The notes: a model not told the origin generated them from the letters alone. A DNA stretch of 64,000 bases from Arthrobacter jiangjiafuii (GCF_018622995.1 NZ_CP076022.1:930001-994000); one strand, 5' to 3'. Counted from the first letter of the stretch, positions 47,294 to 58,700 are shown. Numbers and translations are program-made.

Positions 47294-47764
47294 ATGCCCA
47301 CGCCAGATTTTGTCCTGTCCCTGCGCGAGAAGATCGGCCACGAACTGCTCTGGCTCCCGGGGATCACCGCCGTCGTCTTCAATGAGGAGGAGCAGGTGCT
47401 GCTGGCGCAGCGGGCGGACAACGGCCGCTGGACCCTTGTCACGGGCATGCTGGAACCGGGGGAGGAACCCGCCGCCGGTGCCCTGCGCGAAGTGGAGGAA
47501 GAGACCGGTGTGACCGCCCGGATCGAATACCTGATCCATGTCGGCTCGCACGGGCCCATAACCTTCCCCAACGGCGACGAGTGTTCCTTCCTCAACGTGG
47601 CCTTCCGCTGCCGCTATGTCTCCGGAACAGCCCGGGTGAACGACGACGAATCCGTGGATGTCCGCTGGTTCCCCCTGGACGCGCTGCCGCCGCTGAGCGA
47701 ACGCCACACCATGCTGTTGGACCTGGCCCTGGAGGCCGACGGCGTTCCCTCCTTTGACCACTGA
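47294..47764 (+). CDS. NUDIX hydrolase
   Basis: A 156-residue hydrolase with a perfect NUDIX box from Gly to Val: GMLEPGEE, then seven residues, REVEEETGV. Further family features are VVFNEEEQVLLAQRADNGRWTLVTG and the later FLNVAFRCRYVSGTARVNDDESVDVRWFPL. Substrate could be ADP-ribose, a dinucleotide or an oxidised nucleotide. ATG 47294 follows TACAGTAGGAGC, which serves as both a -10 box (6 nt) and a Shine-Dalgarno. Confidence 0.88.
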   Translation: MPTPDFVLSLREKIGHELLWLPGITAVVFNEEEQVLLAQRADNGRWTLVTGMLEPGEEPAAGALREVEEETGVTARIEYLIHVGSHGPITFPNGDECSFLNVAFRCRYVSGTARVNDDESVDVRWFPLDALPPLSERHTMLLDLALEADGVPSFDH

Positions 47765-47789
47765 AGGCCGGTTCACCGGTTAAACAGCC

Positions 47790-47826
47790 CCGGCCCCCTG
47801 CTCCCGGAAGAGGAGCAGGGGGCCGG
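47790..47826. terminator. Hairpin between convergent NUDIX and MFS genes
   Basis: A 15-bp GC stem (47790-47804 with 47812-47826, loop CGGAAGA) with no T-run, placed between two gene ends. Confidence 0.6.
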
Positions 47827-47849
47827 AGCAGGGGAGTGGCGACGCGGAA

Positions 47850-50236
<2,387 letters not shown>

Positions 50237-50247
50237 GGAGTGTATAT

Positions 50248-50272
50248 TTGCACCACCCTGGACATAGTGCAA
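50248..50272. promoter_or_regulatory. Candidate TetR operator
   Basis: Inverted repeat TTGCAC-N13-GTGCAA, lying 12 nt before the TetR start. A third half-site-like element, GTGCAC, is at 50221-50226 inside the coding start. TATACA/AAATAT between the arms may belong to the promoter. Confidence 0.5.
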
Positions 50273-50324
50273 CTTAGGGGGGGGGTGGCAGTGCGGGGCG
50301 GGCCGACAATTTATGTGTGTGGAC

Positions 50325-50366
50325 AGCGCAAAGGCGCCCGGCCTGACGGCCGGGCGCCTTTGCGCT
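50325..50366. terminator. Terminator between tetR upstream region and fumC
   Basis: A perfect 19-bp stem (50325-50343 with 50348-50366, loop TGAC) 35 nt beyond the fumC stop on the minus strand. Confidence 0.7.
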
Positions 50367-50400
50367 GCGCAGGAAGCTGCGCAGCGGCAGTCTGCTGTGG

Positions 50401-51822
50401 CTAGGCCTGCGGGGGCTTGGTCATGGAGAGCACGTCCAGTGCCTTATCCAGCTGCTCCACGGTCAGCTCGCCGCGCTCCACGAAGCCGAGCTCTTCGACG
50501 GCCTGGCGGATGGTCTTGCCTTCCTTGACGGCGAACTTGGCGATCTTGGCGGCGTTCTCGTAGCCGATGAACTTGTTCAGCGGGGTCACGATCGAGGGGG
50601 AAGCCTCGGCCAGGTAACGGGCGCGCTCCACGTTCGCTTCGATGCCGTCAATCATCTTGTCGGCCATGATCCGGGAGGAGTTGGACAGCAGGCGGATGGA
50701 TTCGAGCAGGTTCGAGGCAATGACGGGGATGCCGACATTGAGTTCGAAGTAGCCGAACGTACCGGCCCAGGCGATGGCGGCGTCGTTGCCGACCACCTGT
50801 GCGGCAACCTGCATCACGGCCTCGGAGATGACGGGGTTGACCTTGCCCGGCATGATCGAGGAGCCCGGCTGCAGGTCGGGGATGGCGATTTCGCCCAGGC
50901 CGGTGTTGGGGCCCGAACCCATCCAGCGCAGGTCGTTCGCGATCTTGGAGAAGGACACGGCGATGGTGCGCAGCATGCCGGAGACCTCAACGAGGGCGTC
51001 GCGGTTGGCCTGTGCCTCGAAGTGGTCGCGGGCTTCGGTCAGCGGCAGGCCGGTGTCGGCGGCCAGGATCTCGATGACGCGCTGCGGGAAACCGGCCGGG
51101 GTGTTGATGCCGGTGCCCACGGCGGTGCCGCCCAGGGGAACTTCGGCCACGCGCGGCAGGGAAGCCTGGACGCGCTCGATGCCGTAACGGACCTGCGCGG
51201 CGTAGCCGCCGAACTCCTGGCCCATGGTCACCGGGGTGGCGTCCATGAGGTGCGTGCGGCCGGACTTCACAACATCCTTGAACTCCACGGCCTTGCGCTC
51301 GAGCGAAAGCGCCAGGTAGTCCAGGGCGGGGATCAGGTTGTTGATCAGGGCGGAGGTCGCTGCGACGTGGACAGAGGTCGGGAACACGTCGTTGGAGGAC
51401 TGCGAGGCGTTCACATGGTCGTTCGGGTGGACCGTGGTATCGCTCCCGGCGTCCTTGAGGGCGCGGGTGGCCAGCTCGGCCAGGACCTCGTTGGTGTTCA
51501 TGTTGGAGGAGGTTCCGGATCCGGTCTGGAAGACGTCGATCGGGAACTGGTCGTCCAGGGAGCCGCCGGCCACCAGGTCGGCGGCCTTTTCGATGGCCCG
51601 GGCGCGCTCGTCGTCGAGCACTCCCAGTTCGGCGTTCGCGGTGGCCGCGGCCTTCTTGATCCGGGCCAGCGCTTCGATGTGAGCGCTGTCCAACGGCTTG
51701 CCGGAGATCGGGAAGTTCTCGACGGCGCGCTGGGTCTGGGCACGGTAGAGGGCGTTCACCGGGACGCGGACCTCGCCCATGGTGTCATGTTCGATGCGGA
51801 ATTCAGGAGTGTCAGAAGTCAT
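50401..51822 (-). CDS. fumC: Class II fumarate hydratase
   Basis: A 473-residue TCA-cycle enzyme (fumarate to malate). Matches include [62 protein letters not shown], and the signature [11 protein letters not shown]. It is iron-independent. On the minus strand TAGGGT lies 7 nt before the ATG; TGGGAG could also act as Shine-Dalgarno. It pairs functionally with the sdh operon at the window's left end. Confidence 0.94.
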   Translation of the reverse strand: MTSDTPEFRIEHDTMGEVRVPVNALYRAQTQRAVENFPISGKPLDSAHIEALARIKKAAATANAELGVLDDERARAIEKAADLVAGGSLDDQFPIDVFQTGSGTSSNMNTNEVLAELATRALKDAGSDTTVHPNDHVNASQSSNDVFPTSVHVAATSALINNLIPALDYLALSLERKAVEFKDVVKSGRTHLMDATPVTMGQEFGGYAAQVRYGIERVQASLPRVAEVPLGGTAVGTGINTPAGFPQRVIEILAADTGLPLTEARDHFEAQANRDALVEVSGMLRTIAVSFSKIANDLRWMGSGPNTGLGEIAIPDLQPGSSIMPGKVNPVISEAVMQVAAQVVGNDAAIAWAGTFGYFELNVGIPVIASNLLESIRLLSNSSRIMADKMIDGIEANVERARYLAEASPSIVTPLNKFIGYENAAKIAKFAVKEGKTIRQAVEELGFVERGELTVEQLDKALDVLSMTKPPQA

Positions 51823-51906
51823 GCTCCCAACCCTAGTATCCGCAGCGCCCGGGCCGAAACCGGACGACGGCGCGTGGCGTCGCGCCGGTCGGCCCGGTCA
51901 CCGTCG

Positions 51907-52566
51907 TCAGGCCCGTGGGGAGCGCAGCACCGAGGGGTGGGCCAGGGCGCCGAACCCGGAGACCAGGTCCGCGGCGCCTTCAGCCAGCCGGTAGGAAACG
52001 CCGATGACGGCGGTGCGGCCCTCTTCCACTGCCGCGGCGATGAGCTGGGAGCTTTCCACCAGGCGTTCGGCGGTCTGCTTGGTGTGCTCCACGACCATGT
52101 CGTTGACCTCGGTGAACCCGTTGCGCTGGGCAGCCAGGACGGAGGGGGTAATGCGCTCCACCAGGTTGCGGATGTGGCCGCCGGGCATCTCCCCGGTATC
52201 CACCGTCCGCTTGGCTGCGGTCACTGCGCCGCAGCTGTCATGGCCCAGGACCACGATCAGCGGGACGCCGAGGGTGACGACGCTGTACTCCAGGGAGCCG
52301 AGGACGGCGTCGTCGATCACCTGCCCCGCGGTACGGATGACGAAGGCGTCGCCCAGGCCGAGGTCGAAAATGATCTCGGCGGCCAGCCGGGAGTCCGAGC
52401 AACCGAAGATGACGGCAAAGGGGTTCTGCTCATGGATCAGGGAGCTGCGGCGGTTGGCGTCCTGGTTGGGATGAGAGGAGTTTCCGGCTACAAAGCGGGC
52501 GTTGCCTTCATGCAGTGTCTGCCAGGCCTGGGCGGGGGTAATAACGGGATCAGTCGTTTCAGTCAC
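51907..52566 (-). CDS. Beta-carbonic anhydrase
   Basis: A 219-residue zinc enzyme hydrating CO2. Zinc ligands Cys56, His109 and Cys112 with the Asp58-Arg60 dyad are seen in IFGCSDSRLAAE and VLGHDSCGAV. Also RTAGQVIDDAVLGSLEYSV. GTG 52566 follows TACGCT by 7 nt on the minus strand, so probably leaderless. Confidence 0.9.
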   Translation of the reverse strand: MTETTDPVITPAQAWQTLHEGNARFVAGNSSHPNQDANRRSSLIHEQNPFAVIFGCSDSRLAAEIIFDLGLGDAFVIRTAGQVIDDAVLGSLEYSVVTLGVPLIVVLGHDSCGAVTAAKRTVDTGEMPGGHIRNLVERITPSVLAAQRNGFTEVNDMVVEHTKQTAERLVESSQLIAAAVEEGRTAVIGVSYRLAEGAADLVSGFGALAHPSVLRSPRA

Positions 52567-52601
52567 GCTACTTAGCGTAGTCCCCGGGCCGTAGGGAACG
52601 A

Positions 52602-53186
52602 CTACTTGTTACCCAGCTCCCGGACCACGGCTTCGGCGAGGACGTCGAACTCGGCCAGGTCGGCTTCTCCGCTCAGGACCACGGTCATGCCGTCCTGTTC
52701 CAGGATCAGGCTCGCTTCGCCCTCCTCGGAGTCCCGCAGCTCCCAGGTGCTCCCGCCGGCAGCGCGTTCACCGGCCACCTTGGCGTTGTCGGACATCTGG
52801 GCGATCCAGGTCGGGTTGCCCGCATCGGTCTGGGCAAGGCTAATAAAGTCTGATCCGGGAGTGACGTAACCCACTTCCCAAACGGGGACCCCGCTGGTCC
52901 CGGCGGCCTCCCAGCGGGCGTAGTTCGAACTCCAGCCCTCGGGCAGCTCCGGCGCGAGCGGCGCGTAACCGGCGTCGCCGGCCGCCTGGTTTGCGATCTG
53001 CGACACGTCGACGTTGCGGGTCTGCGCCGTAGGGGTGGGGTTGAGCAGGACCGGAACCAGGACCAGTGCCAGCGTCAGGCCGGTGGCAATCAACATGCCG
53101 ATCACGCTCGCATTGGCCCGTTTGGCCTGCTTGGGGGTCAAAACGGGGGTTACGGGCGTCTCTTGGTCCTGCTGCTGCTCACTCAC
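52602..53186 (-). CDS. DUF4245 domain membrane protein
   Basis: A 194-residue protein with a Gln/Thr-rich cytoplasmic start, LTPKQAKRANASVIGMLIATGLTLALVLVPVLLNP as a single helix, and an extracytoplasmic domain (PELPEGWSSNYARWEAAGTSGVPVWEVGYVTPG) typical of DUF4245. Function unknown. GTG 53186 lies 6 nt after GATCAT. It lies back-to-back with glpX, as I would expect in related genomes, but no shared function is known. Confidence 0.78.
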   Translation of the reverse strand: MSEQQQDQETPVTPVLTPKQAKRANASVIGMLIATGLTLALVLVPVLLNPTPTAQTRNVDVSQIANQAAGDAGYAPLAPELPEGWSSNYARWEAAGTSGVPVWEVGYVTPGSDFISLAQTDAGNPTWIAQMSDNAKVAGERAAGGSTWELRDSEEGEASLILEQDGMTVVLSGEADLAEFDVLAEAVVRELGNK

Positions 53187-53351
53187 CCTCCCATGATCGC
53201 TTATCCGGTGCTCCAACTCCTAGTTGGAGCGCAAGCCCCATTCCCTCAATCTGCGCGCACTGGTGGTGGCGAAGGCCACTCAGACTATGATCGGAGCAAG
53301 GATCAGCCGTTTTTGGTTGTTCACCAAACGGTTTACATCGAAATTTCGAAG

Positions 53352-54392
53352 ATGAGGTTAGACGTGTCCAAAGGCGCTCAGTACTCCACACTTTCCCCCG
53401 CCCTGGCAGTCGGGGACAACGAGCCGGACCGGAACCTGGCGCTTGAATTGGTCCGGGTTACCGAAGCAGCCGCCATCGCCGGCGGGCACTGGGTCGGGTT
53501 CGGCGACAAGAACGCCGCCGACGGCGCTGCCGTCGACGCAATGCGTTCACTGATCTCCACCGTCTCCTTCAACGGCGTTGTGGTTATCGGTGAAGGCGAA
53601 AAAGACGAAGCCCCCATGCTCTACAACGGCGAGCACGTCGGTGACGGCACCGGAGCCCTCTGCGACGTCGCGGTGGACCCGATTGACGGCACCCGCCTGA
53701 CGGCGCTGGGCATCAACAACGCGCTGGCCGTGCTGGCGGTGGCTGAACGCGGCACCATGTTCGATCCCTCCGCGGTGTTCTACATGGAAAAGCTGATCAC
53801 CGGCCCCGAAGCCGCCGACATGGTGGACCTGCGCCTGCCGGTCAAGCAGAACCTGCACCTGATCGCCAAGGCCAAGGGCAAGAAGATCAACCAGCTCAAC
53901 GTGATGATCCTGGACCGTGACCGGCACAAGCCGCTGGTCCAGGAAATCCGCGACGCCGGAGCCCGCACCCGGATGCTGATGGACGGCGACGTCGCCGGCG
54001 GCATTGCCGCAGCCCGCGAGGGTACCGACGTCGATGCGCTGATGGGCATCGGTGGCACCCCCGAAGGCATCATCACCGCCTGCGCCATCAAGACCCTCGG
54101 CGGCGTCATCCAGGGCCGGCTGTGGCCGACCTCCGATGAGGAGAAGCAGAAGGCCATCGACGCCGGCCACGATCTGGACCGCGTCATGTCCACCAACGAC
54201 CTGGTCACCAGCGACAACTGCTACTTCGCCGCCACCGGCATCACCGACGGCGACCTGGTCCGCGGCGTGCGCTACAAGAAGGACCGCGTGTTGACGCAGT
54301 CCATCGTGATGCGTTCCAAGTCCGGCACCATCCGCGTGGTCGACGGCGAGCACCAGTCCCACAAGTGGGAGTCCTACGCACGCCTGAAGTAA
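53352..54392 (+). CDS. glpX: Class II fructose-1,6-bisphosphatase
   Basis: A 346-residue gluconeogenic phosphatase (fructose-1,6-bisphosphate to fructose-6-phosphate). Metal and substrate motifs: GDKNAADGAAVDAM, GEGEKDEAPMLYNGE, DVAVDPIDGTRLTALG and GIGGTPEGIITACAIK. Starts possible at ATG 53352 or GTG 53364; a 12-bp palindrome TCGAAATTTCGA (53338-53349) sits right before the ATG and may affect initiation. TATGAT at 53286-53291 is a possible -10. Confidence 0.93.
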   Translation: MRLDVSKGAQYSTLSPALAVGDNEPDRNLALELVRVTEAAAIAGGHWVGFGDKNAADGAAVDAMRSLISTVSFNGVVVIGEGEKDEAPMLYNGEHVGDGTGALCDVAVDPIDGTRLTALGINNALAVLAVAERGTMFDPSAVFYMEKLITGPEAADMVDLRLPVKQNLHLIAKAKGKKINQLNVMILDRDRHKPLVQEIRDAGARTRMLMDGDVAGGIAAAREGTDVDALMGIGGTPEGIITACAIKTLGGVIQGRLWPTSDEEKQKAIDAGHDLDRVMSTNDLVTSDNCYFAATGITDGDLVRGVRYKKDRVLTQSIVMRSKSGTIRVVDGEHQSHKWESYARLK

Positions 54393-54426
54393 GCCTGCGA
54401 GCAGGCTCCCGCCGTTTGCCGGCCAC

Positions 54427-54468
54427 AAAAGCCCCGGAACCGCTTGGACGCGGTTCCGGGGCTTTTCC
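54427..54468 (+). terminator. Terminator after glpX
   Basis: A perfect 17-bp stem (54427-54443 with 54450-54466, loop TTGGAC), left arm AAAA, right arm TTTT. Confidence 0.88.
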
Positions 54469-54693
54469 GTGTGCCGGCTCAGCGTCGAGTGTGCAGCTGT
54501 GGTGGGATACGGCCAAAGTCGTGATCCGAGTGTGCAGCTGTGGTGGGCAAATTCGTGTTTTGGCCGCCAGAGCTGCACTCTCGGTGCGGGTTTTTGACTG
54601 AAAGCCGCCGGAGCTGCGCTCTCGGTTCCACCGCCGCACGATCCGGGGAGGCAGAGGCATGCGTAGTCTGCACGAGGGCTCCGGGGGAGGCTA
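54467..54693. other. Intergenic region with a repeat cluster
   Basis: No gene is visible. Its content is four copies of a ~22-bp element (see repeat entry); the remainder is unremarkable sequence up to the alkC remnant. Confidence 0.6.
54485..54625. repeat. Four copies of a ~22-bp intergenic repeat, two direct and two inverted
   Basis: Consensus CCGAGNGTGCAGCTNTGGYG. Copies at 54485-54506 (+), 54526-54547 (+), about 54562-54583 (-) and 54604-54625 (-). The two plus copies share 21 of 22 bases; the minus copies differ at a few positions. The head-to-head layout allows long stem formation. Confidence 0.75.
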
Positions 54694-55200
54694 TCAAACC
54701 TGATCCGCACCGGGGATCCTGGGAAGCAGCACGGCAGCCGGGACAGCGCCGTCGGCAGCCCTGTCAGCCTTGTCCGCCCTGTCCGCGCTGCCCACCGATG
54801 CGGCAGCAGGTGCCGGGAGTAGGTCAAAGGCCGCCCGGGCGGAGGGGACGCCGTTCACCTGCAGAGTCACGGCATGCGGGCCGGGACGATAGCGGCGGGT
54901 GGTGATCGGCCGGAACGAGTGCTCGCGGGCGACGTCCAGGGTTTCCCCGGGGCCCAGGGTGGCGGTGGTCAGCTTGAAGGTCTTGCCGGTCTGGGTTCCG
55001 TTGGCTTTGCGGTGATGCACGATGTAATCCACGGCTAGACGGGCGGGCCCTGACCCGGTGTTGCGGATGGAGGCTGTGAAGCGGACTCCCCTCCAGCGGA
55101 ACCGAGGTGGCGACCGAACGGCGGACGTACTCGCTTTCATCCCGGTACAGCGCATCGAGGATCGGCACTGTGGCGCCGCGGGCCGCAAAGGGCGGTTCAG
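54694..55200 (-). pseudogene. AlkC-type DNA alkylation repeat protein, remnant
   Basis: Two pieces of one protein in different frames. Around 55105-55180 the minus strand reads PILDALYRDESEYVRRSVA, a HEAT-repeat segment of AlkC-family alkylpurine glycosylases. From about 55095 down to the stop at 54694 another frame reads RFTASIRNTGSGPARLAVDYIVHHRKANG, LGPGETLDVAREHSFRPITTRRYRPGPHAVTLQVNG, the family's C-terminal Ig-like domain. The N-terminal repeats and the stretch between are missing and the frame changes at the junction, so it is not functional. It follows the TspO-like gene on the same strand. Confidence 0.7.
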
Positions 55201-55207
55201 GGACGAG

Positions 55208-56059
55208 TCAGGGGAGGGCGGGGGCCGGGGCCGGGCGGATCCGGCCACGGCCCAGCACCCGGTAGGTTCCGGCCGCGAGGACCACGGCGATGGCGGCAAG
55301 CACGGCTGCGACCGCGGTGCCGCTGGAGAGCAGTTCGCCGGTGAGGCGGGAGACCGCAATCCAGGACAGGCCCCATGCCAGGGCGGCCGCCGGAGCGAGC
55401 CTGCCCCGCCCGTAGGCGGCCAGGCCGACGCCCACAGCGGCCACCACCGCGAGGATGCCGATTGACCACACCTCCGGAGCCAGGCCGAGGCCGTCAAACC
55501 CGGAGTCGGTGAGCGCAGCGGCAACATTGGCGCAGGTGGCCACCGATACCCAGCCCAGGTACAGCCCCAGCGTGCCGTCAACCACTACGGCTTCGAGCCA
55601 GTTAGCCGCCGGCGAGCGTGAGTAGCGGGCGAAGCAGGCCGCCAGGACTGCCAGCAGGACGACAATGACCAGCACGCTGATTCCCACCCAGCCGGCCTGG
55701 ACGCTGAGGATCCACGCCGCGTTCAGGAGCAGGGACGCGGCGACGAGCCAGCCGAGTGAGCGCTGCCGGCCAGAGGTGCGCTGGGACGGCAGCCACTGCC
55801 AGATTGTGTAGGCCCCGAGCCCGGTGTAAATCACGGACCAGATGGAGAATGCGCCGCTGGCCGGGGCGAGATAGGTGGCATCGGCGTTGAGCGCACCGCC
55901 CGCGGCCTGGGCAATCGGGGTGCCGCCGAACACCCCGACGCCGATCATGGACCCGACAATGCCGACGACAAAACAGACGGTGACGGTGAGCTGCCGGGCC
56001 AGATCGGTACCCCGGGAACCGGGAGCCGCGGAGCGCGTGTCAAAGGATGAAGTAGTCAT
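55208..56059 (-). CDS. TspO/MBR-like tryptophan-rich membrane protein
   Basis: A 283-residue protein with about nine hydrophobic helices. GAFSIWSVIYTGLGAYTIWQWLPSQ and NWLEAVVVDGTLGLYLGWVSVATCANVAAAL resemble the TspO/MBR-related proteins of actinobacteria, which are longer than the five-helix TspO. Ligand (tetrapyrroles or other) unknown. The ATG at 56059 follows TACGCT by 5 nt on the minus strand. It lies head-to-head with femAB; the start codons are 76 nt apart. Confidence 0.7.
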   Translation of the reverse strand: MTTSSFDTRSAAPGSRGTDLARQLTVTVCFVVGIVGSMIGVGVFGGTPIAQAAGGALNADATYLAPASGAFSIWSVIYTGLGAYTIWQWLPSQRTSGRQRSLGWLVAASLLLNAAWILSVQAGWVGISVLVIVVLLAVLAACFARYSRSPAANWLEAVVVDGTLGLYLGWVSVATCANVAAALTDSGFDGLGLAPEVWSIGILAVVAAVGVGLAAYGRGRLAPAAALAWGLSWIAVSRLTGELLSSGTAVAAVLAAIAVVLAAGTYRVLGRGRIRPAPAPALP

Positions 56060-56135
56060 AGTCGAGCGTAGCAAGTGGCCGGTGCCACAGAGCAGCCGCA
56101 CCGGCGGGCTGGGCATCCCCGGTAGGCTGGAAAGC

Positions 56136-57164
56136 ATGACACTGCGCGTTACACCCTGCTCCGACTCTGCCAGCTGGAACGAAGCCGTCAACGGTTTCAA
56201 CGGACATCCGCAGCAGCTGTGGGGGTGGGGCAAGACCAAGGCCGAGCACAACTGGAGCGTTGACCGCCTCCTGGTGGCGGACGACGGCGGCAAGGTGGTG
56301 GGCGCCGCCCAGGTGCTGCTGCGCCGGCTGCCGTTCCCATTCAAGGCGCTCGCCTACATTCCCCGGGGCCCCCAGTCTGTTGCCGGCCGCGAGCTCGAGG
56401 TCCTCGACGCCGTCGCCGGCTACATCAAGTCTGCACATTCCCCCGTGGCACTGAGCATCGAACCGGACTGGGATGCCGACGGCGACCTGGTAGCCGGCCT
56501 GCCGGCAGCCGGTTTCCGGCCCTCGGCCAACACCATCCTGATCGGCCGCACCCTGATCCTGGACCTGTCCCGCACCGAGGATGAGCTGCTCGCGGATATG
56601 TCGAAGAAGCACCGGCAGTACATCCGCAAGTCCGGCCGCGAGGCGCTGGAGTACCGGCGCGTCACGCGCGCCGAAATCCCCAACTGCCTGGCGGTGTACA
56701 AGCAGACCGCGGAGCGCGCCGGCTTCGGCATCCACGAAGACGGCTACTACCTGGACATCTTCGACAACCTGGGCGAGGACTCACCGGTTTATGCGGCGTT
56801 CAGTGGCAACGACGTCGTTGCCTTCCTGTGGCTGTCCACCAGCGGCTATACCGCGTTTGAGCTGTACGGAGGCATGACCGAGGAGGGCGAGCACCTGAGG
56901 GCGAACTACGCGCTGAAATGGCACGCCATCACGGAAATGAAGGAACGCGGGATCATCCGCTACGACTTCAACGGGCTGCTCAATGACGGTGTGTCCAAAT
57001 TCAAGATGGGCTGGGCCAAGCACGAGAACCAGCTGGCCGGCACTTGGGACAAGCCGCTGTCCCCGCTGTACCCGGTCTTCACCACTGCCCTGCCGCTGGC
57101 CAAGAACGGGCTGCGGAAACTGCGAGGACTGGCTTCAGCTGCGAAGGCGAAACTCCGCCGCTGA
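56136..57164 (+). CDS. FemAB/FmhB-like peptidoglycan bridge aminoacyltransferase
   Basis: A 342-residue double-GNAT protein. Features: QLWGWGKTKAEHNW, YIPRGPQSV, LLADMSKKHRQYIRKSGREALEYR, YLDIFDNLGEDSPVYAAFSGNDVVAFLW and GIIRYDFNGLLNDGVSKFKMGWAKHENQLAGTWD, all typical of lipid II:glycine (or Ala/Ser) glycyltransferase-like FemX proteins that use aminoacyl-tRNA. It should help build the interpeptide bridge of peptidoglycan. TAGGCT (56123-56128) lies 7 nt before the ATG at 56136; the longer frame overlaps the divergent gene and is not used. Confidence 0.85.
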   Translation: MTLRVTPCSDSASWNEAVNGFNGHPQQLWGWGKTKAEHNWSVDRLLVADDGGKVVGAAQVLLRRLPFPFKALAYIPRGPQSVAGRELEVLDAVAGYIKSAHSPVALSIEPDWDADGDLVAGLPAAGFRPSANTILIGRTLILDLSRTEDELLADMSKKHRQYIRKSGREALEYRRVTRAEIPNCLAVYKQTAERAGFGIHEDGYYLDIFDNLGEDSPVYAAFSGNDVVAFLWLSTSGYTAFELYGGMTEEGEHLRANYALKWHAITEMKERGIIRYDFNGLLNDGVSKFKMGWAKHENQLAGTWDKPLSPLYPVFTTALPLAKNGLRKLRGLASAAKAKLRR

Positions 57165-57203
57165 CCTTCCGTGGCCGGTCGCGGGGTGGCCGGGGGCCGG
57201 ATA

Positions 57204-57316
57204 GGGGCGTGATCTCAGCACTCGGCAGCGAGTGTCGAGCTCACGCCCTTTGCCTTCGACCATTGCCGGGATCACGCCCAAAAAGCTGCCTGAGAGGGGC
57301 GCGACGTCAACACTCG
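57204..57316. repeat. Paired hairpin repeats between convergent femAB and manA
   Basis: Four related units (consensus GGGCGTGANNTCNNCACTCG): 57204-57224 (+), 57229-57248 (-), 57265-57279 (-, partial) and 57296-57316 (+). The first two pair with a 4-nt loop (GCAG) and few mismatches; the third and fourth form a second, weaker hairpin. It fills the gap between two gene ends and may act as terminators or REP-like elements. Distinct from the repeat at 54485-54625. Confidence 0.7.
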
Positions 57317-57350
57317 ATGGAAGATGCCGGCCCGGAAACCCGGCAGGCGG

Positions 57351-58700
57351 CTAGAAAACCAGGCGGGGCTCCACGGGCCCGGCCGCATCGGGGCCCTGGG
57401 AGCCCACGGTCACCGCGAAGGCGAGGGCGCCGTCGTCGTGCTGTGCCGAATGTGCCGAGAGCTTGGCGATCACCGGCGCCTCTGCTGCGGGAATGAAGGC
57501 GCTCTGCCCGGTCTCCAGCACCAAATCACCTTTGGGCGAATCCAGGACCACAGTGCCGCGGACCACGATGACAATGGTGGGCCCGTTCTGCAGCACGGAA
57601 ACATCGGAACCTGACATCGACGCCGCAGGGGAGTAGCCCTCGCCCTGGTCCTGGGCGCGCTGTTCCAGCTCAATCCGCTGGAGCTGGAACTCGGCGAACG
57701 GCGGGCGGTACAGCTCCTGTCCCATCTGCGTGTAGTCGGCCGCCAGCACGGGCACGGGCAGGGGCTGGAAATCGATGGTCCGCAGCAGTTCCGGAACGTC
57801 AATGTGCTTGGGCGTCAGCCCGCCGCGCAGGACGTTGTCCGAGGAAGCCATCACCTCGATGCCGAGGCCGTTCAGGTAGGCATGGACGTTGCCCGCGGGC
57901 AGGTACACGGCCTCCCCGGGCTGCAGCGACGCGCGGTTCAGCAGCAGGGACAGCAGCACCCCGGGATCGGCGGGGTAGTAGACGTGCAGTTCGAGCACCG
58001 TCACGAGTTCCTTCGCAAACGGTGCCAGGTCCGCGGGATCGGCGGCGGCCAGGGCATCGGCGGCCACCGTGACCGTGTGCCGTACCTCGGGACCGTCCTG
58101 GATCAGGGTGCTGAAGACGTTCCGCAGCCGGTCTGCGGGGTCATGACCACTGGACAGTTCCGCTACGGCCCACGTCAGCAGTTCAGGCACCTCTGCCCGC
58201 GTGTCTACCGCGCGCACGACGGCGCGGAAGAGTTCGGCGGCCTCATCGGGGGCGCGGAATCCGCACAATGCTTCGAACGGCGTCAGCGCAAAGATCATTT
58301 CCGGTTTGTGGTTGCGGTCCTTGTAGTTGCGCTCCGGCGCTCCGCGGTCCACGCCCGCGGCATCCTCGGCGGCGAAACCGGCACGGGCCTGCTCCGCGGT
58401 GGGGTGCACCTGCAGCGACAAGGGTGCCCCGGCCGCCAGGACCTTGGCCAGGAAGGGCAGGACATCGCCGTAGGTTTCCGCTGCCTCCCGGCCGAGCATC
58501 TGGTGCGGATCCGCAGCGATCAGCTCATCGAGTGTCTGTGCCGCCGGAACCGGCGGCACCAGGGCCGACGGAGCGCCGGGGTGGGCGCCGATCCACAGCT
58601 CAGCTTCCGGCTGGCCCGAGGGCTCCCGGCCGAAAAGCTCGGCCATGGCCGTCAGTGAACCCCACCCGTAGGGCCGCAGTGTGTTGTTCAGCAGGTACAT
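57351..58700 (-). CDS. manA: Mannose-6-phosphate isomerase
   Basis: A 449-residue type I phosphomannose isomerase linking fructose-6-phosphate to mannose-6-phosphate. Key parts: NTLRPYGWGSLTAMAELFG, LSLQVHPTAEQARAGF with zinc-site residues, NHKPEMIFALTPFEALCGFR, and the signature YLPAGNVHAYLNGLGIEVMASSDNVLRGGLTPKHID. It feeds GDP-mannose synthesis with ManC. Start ATG at 58700 fits the family; the open frame upstream has no ribosome-binding site. Confidence 0.93.
   Translation of the reverse strand: MYLLNNTLRPYGWGSLTAMAELFGREPSGQPEAELWIGAHPGAPSALVPPVPAAQTLDELIAADPHQMLGREAAETYGDVLPFLAKVLAAGAPLSLQVHPTAEQARAGFAAEDAAGVDRGAPERNYKDRNHKPEMIFALTPFEALCGFRAPDEAAELFRAVVRAVDTRAEVPELLTWAVAELSSGHDPADRLRNVFSTLIQDGPEVRHTVTVAADALAAADPADLAPFAKELVTVLELHVYYPADPGVLLSLLLNRASLQPGEAVYLPAGNVHAYLNGLGIEVMASSDNVLRGGLTPKHIDVPELLRTIDFQPLPVPVLAADYTQMGQELYRPPFAEFQLQRIELEQRAQDQGEGYSPAASMSGSDVSVLQNGPTIVIVVRGTVVLDSPKGDLVLETGQSAFIPAAEAPVIAKLSAHSAQHDDGALAFAVTVGSQGPDAAGPVEPRLVF

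Noticed and set aside
50275-50310. G-rich run near 50277-50300 as a G-quadruplex
   Set aside because: There is one long G-run but not four well-spaced G-tracts; too weak to claim.
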